Below are positions 31,197 through 42,116 of a stretch of 51,280 nucleotides of DNA, one piece after another (position 1 is the first letter of the stretch; each line of letters starts with the position of its first letter). The notes under the pieces were generated by a model. That model was not told where the DNA came from. It worked only from the letters and a program-made list of their open reading frames with translations, and did not search any database. The position numbers and the translations under genes were made by a program. The DNA is taken from NCBI GenBank assembly GCA_015680685.1, contig MNCI01000569.1, positions 560,529-611,808 of the forward strand, written 5' to 3'. Source of the stretch: Gnetum montanum. Lineage: Eukaryota > Streptophyta > Gnetopsida > Gnetales > Gnetaceae.

Positions 31197-32420
31197 GAGA
31201 ATAAAATTAATTTAATTAAAGAAAAGGCAACTATGATTTTATAATAAACCTTATTTGGTTGACACAAAGCTAGCATTATTATGATCCTGACTCTAAAAGA
31301 CACCATAATTATTAGGAGTTAACTCTGTTGTGTCAAGGAAGTAGTTGGTTTAAAAACAATTTCTATAAAAGTGACCAACTCTTTTAGAAACCTGTGAATA
31401 AATTGCACACTTGCATAGCATTTTAAGGCAAAGTCTCTCTTTATTGGGATCTGCAAATGGAGGAAATGTGATTTCTTACCAATTTCTAATTACCAATTGA
31501 CTATTAGAAATGACAAACTCATCTAAAAATCCCTAGTGAAAGAAGCCCGTCACATCATTTTTAAAGCTTCTCTATAATATTTATGACATTTAGCTCAACT
31601 CCAGCTTTGAGGTAACTTAGATTTGCCTCTTCTATTTTGCTAATAATTTACAGAATTCAGTTTTAAAGATTTTAGCAGATGAATAGAAGGCTTCTCTTGG
31701 ATTGTACTGTTTCCATGATCTAAAAGTGTTACCGCAGGGTGTGTCCTCCCAAATGGTATCCAGAAGTGCACTGTTAGATTAGATCTTGACAGGTTTGNAA
31801 GAGAATAAAATTAATTTAATTAAAGAAAAGGCAACTATGATTTTATAATAAACCTTATTTGGTTGACACAAAGCTAGCATTATTATGATCCTGGACTCTA
31901 AAAGAAACCATAATTATTAGGAGTTAACTCTGTTGTGTCAAGGAAGTAGTTGGTTTAAAAACAATTTCTATAAAAGTGACCAACTCTTCTAGAAACCTGT
32001 GAATAAATTGCACACTTGCATAGCATTTTATGGCAAAGTCTCTCTTTATTGGGATCTGCAAATGGAATTTAAATTAATGCTGATTTACTGACTCTCCTGA
32101 GGAAATGTGATTTCTTACCAATTGACTATAAGAAATGACAAGCTCATCTAAAAATTCCTAGTGAAAGAGGCCTGTCACATCATTTTTAAAGCTTCTCTAT
32201 AATATTTATGACATTTAGCTCAACTCCAGCTTTGAGGTAACTTAGATTTGCCTCTTCTATTTTGCTAATAATTTACAGAATTCAGTTTTAAAGATTTTAG
32301 CAGATGAATAGAAGGCTTCTCTTGGATTGTACTGTTTCCATGATCTAAAAGTGTTACAGCAGGGTGTGTCCTCCCAAATGGTGTCCAGAAGTGCACTGTT
32401 AGATTAGATCTTGACAGGTT
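31197..32420. repeat. Tandem duplication, two copies of about 600 bp
   Basis: 31197-31797 and 31799-32420 both begin AGAGAATAAAATTAATTTAA and end GATTAGATCTTGACAGGTTTG, with few differences. Examples are GACACC against GAAACC, ACCGCAG against ACAGCAG, and an insertion of about 40 bp at 32067-32105 in copy 2 against a short block TTTCTAATTACCAA in copy 1. A single N (31798) sits exactly at the junction. Confidence 0.9.
31798..31798. other. Single N at the tandem-duplication junction
   Basis: It is placed between the two copies, so the duplication may be an assembly product (two haplotypes or contig ends joined) rather than genomic. Confidence 0.7.
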
Positions 32421-32770
32421 TGGGAATAAATTACATTTAAATTTTAAATCAGGTACCTTCCAAAGAAACACTGAAAAGGATGCCAATAAAAATACAGAGC
32501 AATGGTGGAACCGTAAGATATTCCAAATCCCAAACCTAATCCCCATAATGAGAAATGTTCGTCAACCCAGTCCCACCACCCTTTGTCGGTCTTGGTCTGT
32601 CTTACCTTGTTTTGGCTTTGTTTCATTGTCTTAACTCATTTTCTCCGAAGGAACTTTCCTGAAACGCGGAGAACTTTGTTTATGGGACATAACCAGTGAC
32701 GCGGAACATTGAAAATTCTTTAAAAAGTCCAAGGACTGCATCGCAGACAATTGGTTGAATATTCTGTTGA
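32421..32770 (-). pseudogene. C-terminal relic of a second LRR receptor-like gene
   Basis: The minus-strand frame 32444-32626 reads KGWWDWVDEHFSLWGLGLGF and then GISYGSTIALYFYWHPF. It aligns without gaps with the end of the intact RLP (GWWTWLDEH, GFGLSYGSTIVLYLYFHW, final YLI). Upstream, 32630-32770 matches the last LRR and C-terminal cap at DNA level (GACTTTTTAAAG..TTTTCAATGTTCCGC; AGTTCCTTCGGAGAAAATGA) but with stops and a frameshift. Nothing further upstream is recognisable, so only about 110 codons remain. It shows that a tandem RLP pair once stood here. Confidence 0.85.
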
Positions 32771-33180
32771 AAATAAGTATAGCATTAGCAACATTAGAAT
32801 GAAAGTCAAAATGACTGAAAATTTACCAATATGAAACGTGCAAAGCACGCAGCGTGATCGTTACCGTGCTTCACGGGAAGCACCAAAAAAAACGCGGACA
32901 TTGGTCAAAGTTTTTAGAGACATTCATGCCAATCCGCAACGGCAACGGTGGCTCATTACTTCTTTAGCATGGACACGGAAGAAAATTCTTTGACCGTAAA
33001 AGAGTCTTTACGTAAGTGTCACGAAAACATTGCACCGTTTACCTGTGATACTTGGGCAAAAGTTTGGAAATATGGTTCATAATAAAATGGGTAAAACAGC
33101 CAAAATGCAAAGTATCACATTTGTCTTCGTTGTAAGGTTCCAATGGTAGAATTAAATTTGTTTTGAAAGTTTTAAATTAG
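32771..33180. other. No gene seen; GC-richer stretch with small inverted repeats
   Basis: GTGCTTCACGGGAAGCAC (about 32867-32884) is a perfect 7-bp stem with a 4-base loop, and CGTGCAAAGCACG (about 32839-32851) lies just before it. No function can be assigned. Confidence 0.35.
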
Positions 33181-34430
33181 TTTGAATTGAAATTTTGACT
33201 TCTTTTGTTGATGCAGAATTTTATGTTGATTTTTAGAATACATATTTGGAAGCTAACAATGATTTATTACACCTTTTTTTTACTAATGTTGTTGCAAATA
33301 AGACTCTTAATTTTATTCTTCTTGAGTATGTATATGAGTTATTGGTTGTTAATCTTACATCACAATGTGTTCATTCAAATTTTGGGTGACTTACCTCGTA
33401 GTTGAACTTTCACTTTCTAATTAAATGATATGATGCAAAAGCATAACATTCAAGTTATTCATGCCAAGAATTATTCTTGGTTTTTTCTACTTGATCGACA
33501 TAATGCTTCAATGGTGCAATGTACCCTAGATATAGGGTCATCTATACATAACCTACAATGTTGATCATTCATACCTAGACTCTAAATTTGTTTATGCTCA
33601 ATCTAAACAATATTCAAAAGTTCTATATTTTGTCAAGTTAGTTAATCTTTTATTGACTTTTCAAAGAGCTCAACGATAAATTGTTAATTTTTTTGATTCC
33701 ATTAAGCATATGAAATATCCTTTCACACATACCATTTAATTCTCATAGACATTTTCTTATTGAAATCAATCTTTATAACTAAACAATGGAATTATTTTTG
33801 CAAGCAAATGGGAATATCTACATTCAATCAATTATATATTATAATTTTCCTAATTCTTGAAAATTTTGTTATAGTGAAGGACATTTATTTAATATTTCAT
33901 CTATTTTGCCTAGGAAAAAAAGATACTTAGGAAAAGAAAAAACGTGATGAAGTTGAGGATGGAAAAATAATAATTTGAAGCTAAAAATATGAAAAATAAA
34001 ATTAATATCAATGATAAGAATAGTCAAATGGTACCAAAAAAACTAAAGAAGATAGAAACTTCTATAGCTACTTCTACTTGTACTACAAGAAGTACTAATT
34101 GGTTTGAATTGATAGCTCATAAGACAAATTTGTCCTTATCTAACAAGAACAATGTTAACTGAAAGATCAAAACTAATTATAATAACTAGTTTATAGTTGA
34201 TAGTAAAGATTCTTGACATAAGGTTTAACAACAAAGTACTAATGATGCATGAGTTTCTTGTGGATCGAAGTTTTTTTTTTTTTTTACAAACATTGGTTTT
34301 TCATTATAACTTTCTATTGCTACCTCAAATCGCTTTGTTGGTTTAAGTTTAAAGATAGATGTTGAAAGTGATGAAAATATTGTTAGGATTGTAACCATCT
34401 TCCTCATTAATAATTAATTTTCATTTCTTA
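33181..34430 (+). pseudogene. LINE ORF1 relic, copy 2
   Basis: Similar along most of its length to 21950-23150, same orientation. Shared blocks include CACAATGTGTTCATTCAAATTTTGGGT, AATGCTTCAATGGTGCAATGT.CCCTAGATATAGG, GTTGATCATTCATA and ATATTGTTAGGA near the end. It is more decayed than copy 1; no frame longer than 66 codons remains. The two copies flank the region holding the RLP genes. Confidence 0.65.
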
Positions 34431-34529
34431 AATTTTCAAAACATCAAGTGTAACTTTATATATGTCAATAGACATCCTAAAAATGGAAAGTTTTTTCCTT
34501 TCCACATTTTTCTATGTGGAAAAAAATGT

Positions 34530-34650
34530 TTTAGTTATAAAGTTTTATGTAGACTACATATCTTGGGGTGTACCTATCTTCTAATTATTTTGGTCCCAAT
34601 CCCCAACAACCCTTCCTCCTTTTCCATACTAACCAAACCCAAAAATATAA
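34530..34650 (+). repeat. 5'-truncated SINE fragment
   Basis: It matches the 3' half of the SINE at 21256-21455: AGTTATAAA.TT.TAT, CTTGG.GTGTACCTA, TATTTTGG.TCCCAAT, CCCCAACAACCC. The A and B boxes are absent. Confidence 0.55.
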
Positions 34651-34899
34651 TACTAACTAATATTAAAATGAGTTGCATAAAATTATTTACCGTAATAGAT
34701 AATTAAATTTGTAAAATTATGTAGGGTAGTACACACTAAGATGTTTAAGATTTTATTTATACCCCTTGTGTTAGTCTTATAATTCAAACTTAGCTTATAG
34801 TATTTCTCCTAGCTTAGTTGAAGGTCTTGTAACTTTGATTTATTTTTTAACATCCTTAATATCTATCATTTTATATAACATGACATTATTATCTTAAGT
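34651..34899. other. No gene seen
   Basis: AT-rich sequence between the SINE fragment and the LINE 3' end. Confidence 0.35.
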
Positions 34900-35140
34900 T
34901 AGCATGAAACTTTATTTATCTTTATTAAGTCTCATCCCTTAAACAAAATATCATTACCATCATCCTAGCCTTGTCCCAACAAAATGAGGTTGGCTACATG
35001 AGTTCTTTTTCATCATTTACCTCTATGAAGAGCTAGATCTTTCTTTATTTGCAATTTCTTCAAATCATCTTTGATCATTTTTTCCCATGTCTTCTATGGT
35101 CTTCCTTTTGGTGGCTTTCTTGGAATAGTGATGTAGCAAC
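34900..35140 (-). pseudogene. LINE 3' end (ORF2 C-terminus)
   Basis: The minus strand reads PRKPPKGRP, stop, KTWEKMIKDDLKKLQI, KKDLALHRGK. This is the R-P-x-x-(T/R)-W-x-x-x-(I/V)-x-x-D(L) block near the C-terminus of L1-type ORF2. A 3' stretch follows with GTAGCCAACCTCATTTTG and GGATGATGG, typical of these 3' ends. The LTR of element E is inserted directly upstream at 35146, leaving CTTGG as its outer flank. Confidence 0.55.
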
Positions 35141-35145
35141 CTTGG

Positions 35146-35970
35146 TGATGAGTAGCAAGTAGTCCCTACATCTAACCATCTGAATCTCTAGCATTCACTA
35201 AGTGATTTGGTCGAATTATGTAGACTTTAGCTCTCTAAGTACACATGATCTAGGTACTGAATTTCAAGGACATGATTGTTGTCTTCCTACTTCCACTTGT
35301 GAGGTTCAAGGGTATGGTTAAGTGTAACTAAGGTACATAAGTTGTATAACTTTTATGTTTTTCATTAAATTCACCTAAGTATAGAAAATAAGGTAATTAA
35401 ATGTTTAATTAATCTAAGAACTAATTAATTCCTTAACTAATCCTAACATAAGTATTCGTTCCCATCTATTGCACACATCCTAAACATGTTACAATGCTAT
35501 TGGGTTACCAAGTGTAAGTGCTACTAAGATTACCAAGCATTAACATATGCTTGAGATGGTCATACTTATGTGCGTTAATTATCCATTATTAATTAATTAA
35601 TTAAATGAATTAAAATAAATTTCATAAGTAATAAATGCATTAAGAAAATATTAAGCTAAGTCTAAGTGCTGCAAGGTTTATCAAGAAAACTTGTCCTTAT
35701 TGCCATTCACACTGAGGTGTCTAAGTACATCAATGCTTGAATAAAGATTCGTACACTTCTCAACTCCTACTGCATGCACTTAGAGAATATTCTAACTCTC
35801 AAATAAACAAACTGCAAGAGTTCAATTAAGTTATGAATAAACGAGTGCCCTAAATGCAACGAAAGTGTGATTTATATAGGTAAGACTAGATACTATGTTG
35901 ACGTGTATGCATCGATGGGTACATGTCGACGGGATCACGTTGATGGGCTCTAATCAACTGCAACTCATCA
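35146..35970 (-). mobile_element. 3' LTR of element E (TCGA-type array)
   Basis: The ends are TGATGAGTAGCAAG (plus, 35146) and CAACTCATCA (35970). U3 is about 95 bp and consists of units about 14-15 bp apart: CCCATCAACGTGAT, CCCGTCGACATGTA, CCCATCGATGCATACA, CGTCAACATAG. Then CCTATATAAATCAC follows (TATA at 35871-35878). U5 shares ATAAAGATTCG, CACTGAGGTGTCTAAGTAC and the GGGTTACCAAGTG block with the LTR of F. No primer-binding site lies beyond 35146, which fits a 3' LTR. Confidence 0.75.
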
Positions 35971-36173
35971 TACCACCATGATTGAATGAAAACTTGTTCT
36001 TGAGTGAACAAAAGGAGGAACAAATTCTTTACAAAATTTTGAGAAGGTATGGGATTATTGATTGATTGATTGTCACACACATAAACTCAAACTTTTACAA
36101 AAATTAGTGTTCATGAAACCATTAGAAAAATTAACAACAAAACCCCTCTAGTGGCTTGAAGATGAAGAAAAAA

Positions 36174-39033
36174 TCAAATGATCCTAGGCAGTGGAGGTTC
36201 TTGAGATGCTAAAGGACACTTTCCTACCTTTAGCACACATGACTATTGTGGTTGAGGCTATGAAAGTTGTGGATGTCATGCTATAGTTGCGACTACTGGT
36301 GGAAGATGGAAAGCATCCAACAATGTTTTCATCTTCTCCTCATTCGTTGAGGATCTTACACGGTCCACACAACATCATGAATGTGGGCTAGTATGAGAAC
36401 ATCCCACGGATAGGGCATTGTAGGGAATAACTCCTTCACATTGATGAACAAAGCTATGAATAGTTTTTGTTTGACATCGAATGCCTTAACTTTTTATAGT
36501 TCATGGTAGTCATTCATTATGTGGGCCAGGTTCTTAGCTATTGACCATTGATCAATGAAGTGCCCTATGAGAATACCAAGTTTAGCATTTTCTATTTCTA
36601 GCTTATGCTTCATCTCCTTATGATGCTTGAACTTATCCTTGTACAATAGGTACAAATTGATCACCTACTTCTCTAGTTCTAACCTTGGCCTCCTAGCTAT
36701 CAGCATTACCAAGTTTGCATAACAGAGGTTGGCAAGCTTCATGATTCCATCATTACATTAATCTACAGCTCCTTGAGGTGGATCTCTACTTTTTTGTGCA
36801 CATTCAATCCATCAAAGATGGGCTACTACACATCACCTCCTTGTTAGAGTTGTTGGAGGACCTCATTTACTTTTGCCTTTGTCAGTTGGATATACTTTTC
36901 ATTGATTTCTTTCTATAGGTTGACCTCATCCTTGTAATGATTCTTGACCTTTTCAAATTTGAGGGCCTCATTCTTCTAGGCAACAACCTTGATTGTAGAT
37001 TTTTGGTGAAGAGCACAGATCTCCTCCATTAAGAGATTGCGATTTTCTACTATCAACCTCCTTAGATCCATGGTTACCTTGGTAAGTTGTGCATGCTGTT
37101 GTCTCATGTATTCAACAATTTGTTCTTTCTAGAGCTCAACATTGTGTAGGCAATAATTATCCTTGTTCAAAACTACATTCTCCTTGAAAATCTCTAATAA
37201 GTCCTTCTTAGTGTTGTAAGCCATTGCTATTGCTATGGACTCATCAAAGACCATGGTCTCCTTGGTGTTCTTGGTTGCTTAAAGTTTTGCTTGAAGCTAT
37301 AGAAAAGCTTCATCTCTAGTATGACCTAGTTGAGAACTATGGGAGTAGCTAAGCAGGCTCTCAATTTTGCAACCTCAGAAGCCAAGCATCGATTGTTCTA
37401 TGTGGTTGCCTTAAGTTGGGTATTGGCAATGAGGTACTTATCCTTAGCCTCTAGAAGCATCAAATGGATTGTAGTGATGTCATTTGGAAGGTCAAAGACC
37501 TCCAAAATTGGTTACTTGATTTTCACCAATTGTTCTAGCAACTCTTTGTGTTAGGCTACGTTGAATCTTCCACTTGCTACTCCTACGGACATCTACATAT
37601 CTTTGAGTGCATCAATATTTGGCATAGACGCTACAAGAACATTGAGTGCTTTAGCCATTTAATCAGCTACCACCTCAGCTACTGTTTCTTACCCTTGGTG
37701 CTACATCACCAAGATAGTTGCTCCATCACCTTCCTCTAGGTGCATTGAGAAGGTAGCGGTGTTTCCAAAGATTTCTCAAAATTGCTATTGTCTTGGGATG
37801 GATATCGTTACCTCCTGGGCACTAGGATTTTGAGTGTGCAAGCACCTACATTCATTGGGTAGAAAACATTGATGCCACATTCTCCAACCAGATGATTGTA
37901 TGAGTGACCTCATTTAGATGGCTCAAGGCTGGTTGGTAGACAAATGGATCCCCACTTGATCCTTCCTGCTGCTGCTGCAAGAGTTGCTCATAGAGTTTTT
38001 GCATGTGCTCCATGGTAGCATGAGCCTTCAACATTGTTTCATGAGTGGATGGTGGTGGTGGCTAATCCTCTTCTTGTGTCTTGGTAGACACTTTATCTTT
38101 CATCATTTCTACCTAGGAGGTAGTAGAAGCATGTTGGAGGGTGTCATTGAAATAACGGGCTACACCTCTACTTTTGCATAATTTTCAGATCAAGCACGGG
38201 AAGGGAAGTGCCTTTCTCCCATGTTCATTTTCCTTGAAGCGCTTCTCTATCTCAAGATAGATCAGTTGTGGGAGATTTATGGGAAATTTTATGCTTAGAG
38301 TAGTGCATGCACTAGTAAAGAATGCTATCATCTTGCTTGGTCTCACTATTGGATTGAGGTGGTAGGCCACGATCTTGAAGTATGCTCACTATACCATTGT
38401 GATTGCACCATATTCCTTGTGGTCAACTCCATAGCACCATTGCACCCACTCCTTCTTTACCTCCAGGTTTGCTTGGGTCAAAATTTTTGCCAAGGTTGCC
38501 CTAATTTCTGGCAAACCAAGGGCATGAGAGATAACCTCCATCAAGTAGGAAACACTCATGTCCTTGATTTTCACAGTGGCATTGGTCTTCCTATTGTTCT
38601 AGAAGAGATATGTTTCTTCCATGTATCACACTCCACTAGAAGTGATGATGGGCTACATGGGAGAGCTTTGAAGTTAGGTCTTGATGTCTTTTGGGGCAAA
38701 GTCTAAGAAGGTTCCAAAGTTCAACTCTTGAAAAACCAAATGTTGAATCTCCTTATATTGGATTTACCTAAGGTAGACATCCATTGATGTGACCTCAACA
38801 TTTGGCCTTGGTCATGGTGCCTCATCTCAATGGGATTGCTCTATTTTAGCTTGGGAAATCTGTTGAATAGATTCCACTTCAAGCTCCTCCTAAAGAGGTC
38901 CTGTTGCATGTGTTTCAGCTTCCTGTGCTTAGGGTTGCTTCAGTTATTGGCCCCTTCTAGTTTTGGGTTTCTTGTCCCTTGATTGGGATAGTCCTACCTT
39001 TTATCCACATTTATCCCTTAGTCTAGGTGCCAT
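36174..39033 (-). pseudogene. Element E ORFx (broken)
   Basis: ATG at 39033 (MAPRLRDKCG..), in-frame stops from the start. The globular part is clear at 38700-38185: NFGTFLDFAPKDIKT, EETYLF, NATVKIKDMSVSYLMEVISH, ALGLPEIRATLAKILTQANL, EVKKEWVQWCYGVDHKEYGA. A Q-rich stretch follows (MEHMQKLYEQLLQQQQEGSS, about 37970-38030), then coiled coil to 36300, and an end like SQEPPLPRII before TGA at 36174-36176. Length 2860 nt, close to B and F. Recognisable only as the same family as B, C and F; no known enzyme motif. Confidence 0.65.
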
Positions 39034-39335
39034 CTGTAATCACAACATGACTAAAGATTAGCGTTTGGTGTGTCACGTAAACATTTTTGATACCTTATCT
39101 CTTTGGATTAGTTACACTTGGCTAAGTTGTGATCATGGTAGATTTGATTATTTTAATATTATTTTATTATTATTTCACTTAGATGGTTGCCAGAGTTCAT
39201 TGGAAAGGTTTAACGCTCATGCATTAGTGATTTTAATATTCTTTTATTAGTTAAACCTTGTGGGAGTTAGAAAAAATTTGAAAACTTTTTTATCAAAAAA
39301 TCGAAGGTTTATGGTTCCCACGATGTAGAGCTCAC
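39034..39335 (-). other. Leader intron of element E ORFx (predicted)
   Basis: The donor AAAG|GTGAGCTC is at 39335 and the acceptor TGATTACAG directly before the ATG at 39033, 302 nt. Both sites match the intron predicted in F, although the sequence between has diverged. Confidence 0.55.
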
Positions 39336-39482
39336 CTTTGATAGTTGTAGGACTAAAGAACAAGGTTAATTGGACAAGCGGTTGTAAATTTATGGGCTTT
39401 GGAAGATTCTAGGTTATGAAAATTGCAAAAACTCCTCTCTCGTTTTGAAGTAAATGGCAAAAAAATCACTAAGTGTTGCACC

Positions 39483-39580
39483 TATATATAGAGTTTTTGG
39501 GCTACATTGACGAGATCCTATTAACGAGGTCACATAAACACAGCTAGTTGCATTGATGGAATCCCATTGACACAATTGAT
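39483..39580 (-). promoter_or_regulatory. Internal promoter of element E with palindromic array
   Basis: TATATATA at 39483-39490 (minus CTCTATATATAGGTGCAAC) precedes ACTTAGTGA, shared with B and C. Just upstream, 39503-39575 holds CATTGACGAGATCC, ATTAACGAGGTC, CATTGATGGAATCC and CATTGACAC, the same TYGAYG-type units as in the LTR of this element. Confidence 0.6.
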
Positions 39581-40988
39581 AGACAAAATGTTTTACCATT
39601 GAAAATCAAGGAAAAACAAAGAGGCATCAAATTGAAGTCCATAGGAAGCTAGAAAAGCCAAAATCATGATGAAATTATTAAAGAGGTATAGATAATTCAT
39701 AAAAAGGATATTTTTCTTGAAGAACATTAATGAAGGAGTGTACAATTAGACGTAACTGATGTGGATCACAAAAGGTTAGAATGCAAAAATATCTAAGGGA
39801 TGAGAAACTTAACCAACCCAACCAAGGAGTATGCAAGTGGATCCTCCCTATAGTAGGCTCATGTCCTCAATCCCCTTTCATGCCCTCAAAGAAAGGAGTT
39901 TGTGGGCCCCATGGATGATTAATAGTTATGGTTAGTTAAGGATAAAATTATCAAAGAAACTATTAAAGAATTTTGATCATATCAAACTAAGATATTAAAA
40001 TAGACATGAGAAACAATAGTGAGGTGAATTGCAAGAAGCATAGGTGGATGAAGTAGAGTGTGGAATGGAGTCCTGTATCATGGTCACATAAAATCCCTTG
40101 TGGATTTTATGGTTGATATGACTTGATAACATCCATCCTTTGTCCAAATTAAAACCAACCACTTTTAGTGACTTTGCATTGACATGCCTAAACTCGTTCA
40201 TCCCCAAGGTACAAGAATATCCTCACAGATCAATCACCATTCCTAAAAGAGAAGAATAGAGAAGTAGGAAGTGAGATGGACCTTGGTTAGAAGGGATCTT
40301 TAGGCATGGGTAACATATCTTTCTAGTCCAATAACTAGTGCTTGTAGCTCTTTATTTTATCTAAGGGGTGTGCTTTGAATTCCCATTATTGTGTGTGTGT
40401 GTGTGTGTGTTTGATAGGAACCACACCATGCAAAGACTTTGCTTCCTATTATTGGTCAATAGTAGAATGGTGAGAAATCCATGGAAACACTCATGCATCT
40501 AAGAGGGTAGGCAAGTACAAAGAGCATCAAATCCCCTTAAAGTCACACCATTGTCTATTTATTTAATCATTTCCAAGTTTGAAAACTACCAAGGTCACTA
40601 GTTCATTAAAATTTTCATTTAAGTAGGGATCTCATACTTCCAAAACAAGGAAACATCATAGATTTTTGTGGATGGGTGGATGACATGGACTGATTGCCTA
40701 TTATCATGAAAAGAAACCATGTCTTAGTTATCAACATCAAAATTCAAAGATAGAATCTAGACATTAGGAATTAAATAACATTATAATACAAACCACCATC
40801 AATTGACAACTACAATTGCATAAAGTTCTAATGGCAATAAAGGAAAACATAAGAAAATTCAAACTAAATAAAGTAAAAAATAGAAGAAATTGTAAAATAT
40901 ATAAGAAAAATAAAATTTACTGAAAATGGGGTAAAAAAAAACTGTGAAAAATAGAAAAAAATTTAATTGATTTAGCATGGATGACCAT
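39581..40988 (-). other. Element E spacer, cut by insertion of F
   Basis: Non-coding. Conserved blocks shared with B, C and F: GTGGATCCTCCCTATAGTAGGCTC (39838), CATGGGTAACATATCTTTCTAG (40306), CCCCTTAAAGTCACACC (40531), an A-rich tract (40840-40970). A (GT) microsatellite is at 40391-40410. The A-rich tract and TAGCATGGATGACCAT continue in F as TAGCATAGATGGCCAT (47015), showing where F is inserted. Confidence 0.6.
40391..40410. repeat. (GT)10 microsatellite
   Basis: Twenty bases of perfect GT repeat inside the spacer of element E. Confidence 0.95.
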
Positions 40989-41924
40989 TGATGAGCAGTG
41001 AGGTACCCCTATGCCCAACCATACGAATCACAAGCATTCAAGCATGATCTAGTCGAATTCCATGGACTTTGTAGTTTCTTGTGCACTAGCCCTTTAGGAG
41101 GTGAATCTTAACTTAAGGTCATTGTTATCATCCCAATTACACTTATGACATACATTGGTATGGTTAAGTGTAATTAAGGCATTTGATTTTTATCATTTTT
41201 TATTTTATGGTTTGGTGTTTAAAGGTAGATAAAGTAATTTAGATTAACTAATTTAATTTTAACTTATTAACTAGTATCTAACTATTTCTAACATAAGCAC
41301 CCAATCCCACTCTCTGCACATGTCCTTAACCCATGTATCCACTACTAGGTTATCAAGTGCTATGCTACTGGGAATACCAAGTAATAAAGTTGTTGGGATT
41401 ACCAAACAAATATATGTTACACTCAAAGTGGTCGTACTTATGTGGTTAATCTATCTAGCTTATCTTGCTTAATCTCTTTATTATCCTAATTATTAGAAAA
41501 TATTTAATAAATAAATAATTGAAACATTAAATGCATAAATGAAATATTTATTCTATCCAAAGTGCTACAAGGTTTATTAAAAATCTCATCTTTATTGCCA
41601 CACACATTGTTGTGCGTAGGTACAACAATGCTCGAATAAAGATCTATACACTCAATGACTTCTGCTGCAAGCACTCGGGAGAAATATTCTAACTCTCAAA
41701 TGAACAAACTAGAAGAGCTTTGCTACTACTAAAATCTCATTACCATAAATGTGGCTGGTAGGCATGTATTTATAGCAAAAAAGTAAACACTGTGTCGATG
41801 GGGCCTTGCCAACCTCATTGATGCATGATATGATCCATCGACAAGGCCCAGTTGATAAGGCTGCATCAATGAGGTCGCATCGATGAGGCCTCATCAATGT
41901 AGCCAAAAAAACTACAACTCATCA
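40989..41924 (-). mobile_element. 3' LTR of element F (CATCGATG-type array)
   Basis: Plus strand from TGATGAGCAGTGAGG to ACTACAACTCATCA, 936 bp. U3 is 150 bp; about 110 bp of it (41794-41905) is an array of at least seven units around (C/T)CTCAT(C/T)GATG(A/C), each centred on ATCGAT or its CpG-decay forms ATTGAT and ATCAAT. The TATA (minus GCTATAAATACATG) is at 41767-41774. U5 contains the shared ATAAAGATCTATACACTC and GTGCATAGGTAC-type blocks and ends GCCCAACCATACGAATC. Confidence 0.8.
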
Positions 41925-42116
41925 TAAAGGTATGGGATTATTGACTAACCTTTCACAAATAAAATAGACTGACTTAACAAAAACGAAGTGCCTAAGTGTA
42001 TGGATCAACACATTACAAAAAATGGTAGTGTTCATGATACAAAATTGAACACCATGACATGACTCTTCAAAATTGAATTGCACATTCCTTGATGACATGA
42101 AGTTTTGTGGAGAAGA

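Larger units (their letters stand above)
35146..40988 (-). mobile_element. Element E: 3' half of an Athila-like element
   Basis: On the minus strand: spacer (40988-39580), internal promoter (about 39575-39483), leader intron, ORFx (39033-36174), 3' LTR (35970-35146). The upstream pol half is not in the window because element F is inserted at 40988/40989 within the spacer. The layout is colinear with F, whose corresponding TATA-to-TATA distance differs by only about 10-15 bp. Confidence 0.7.

Noticed and set aside
32838-32885. Hairpins as a microRNA precursor or terminator
   Set aside because: The stems are only 5-7 bp with tiny loops; nothing supports a processed RNA.
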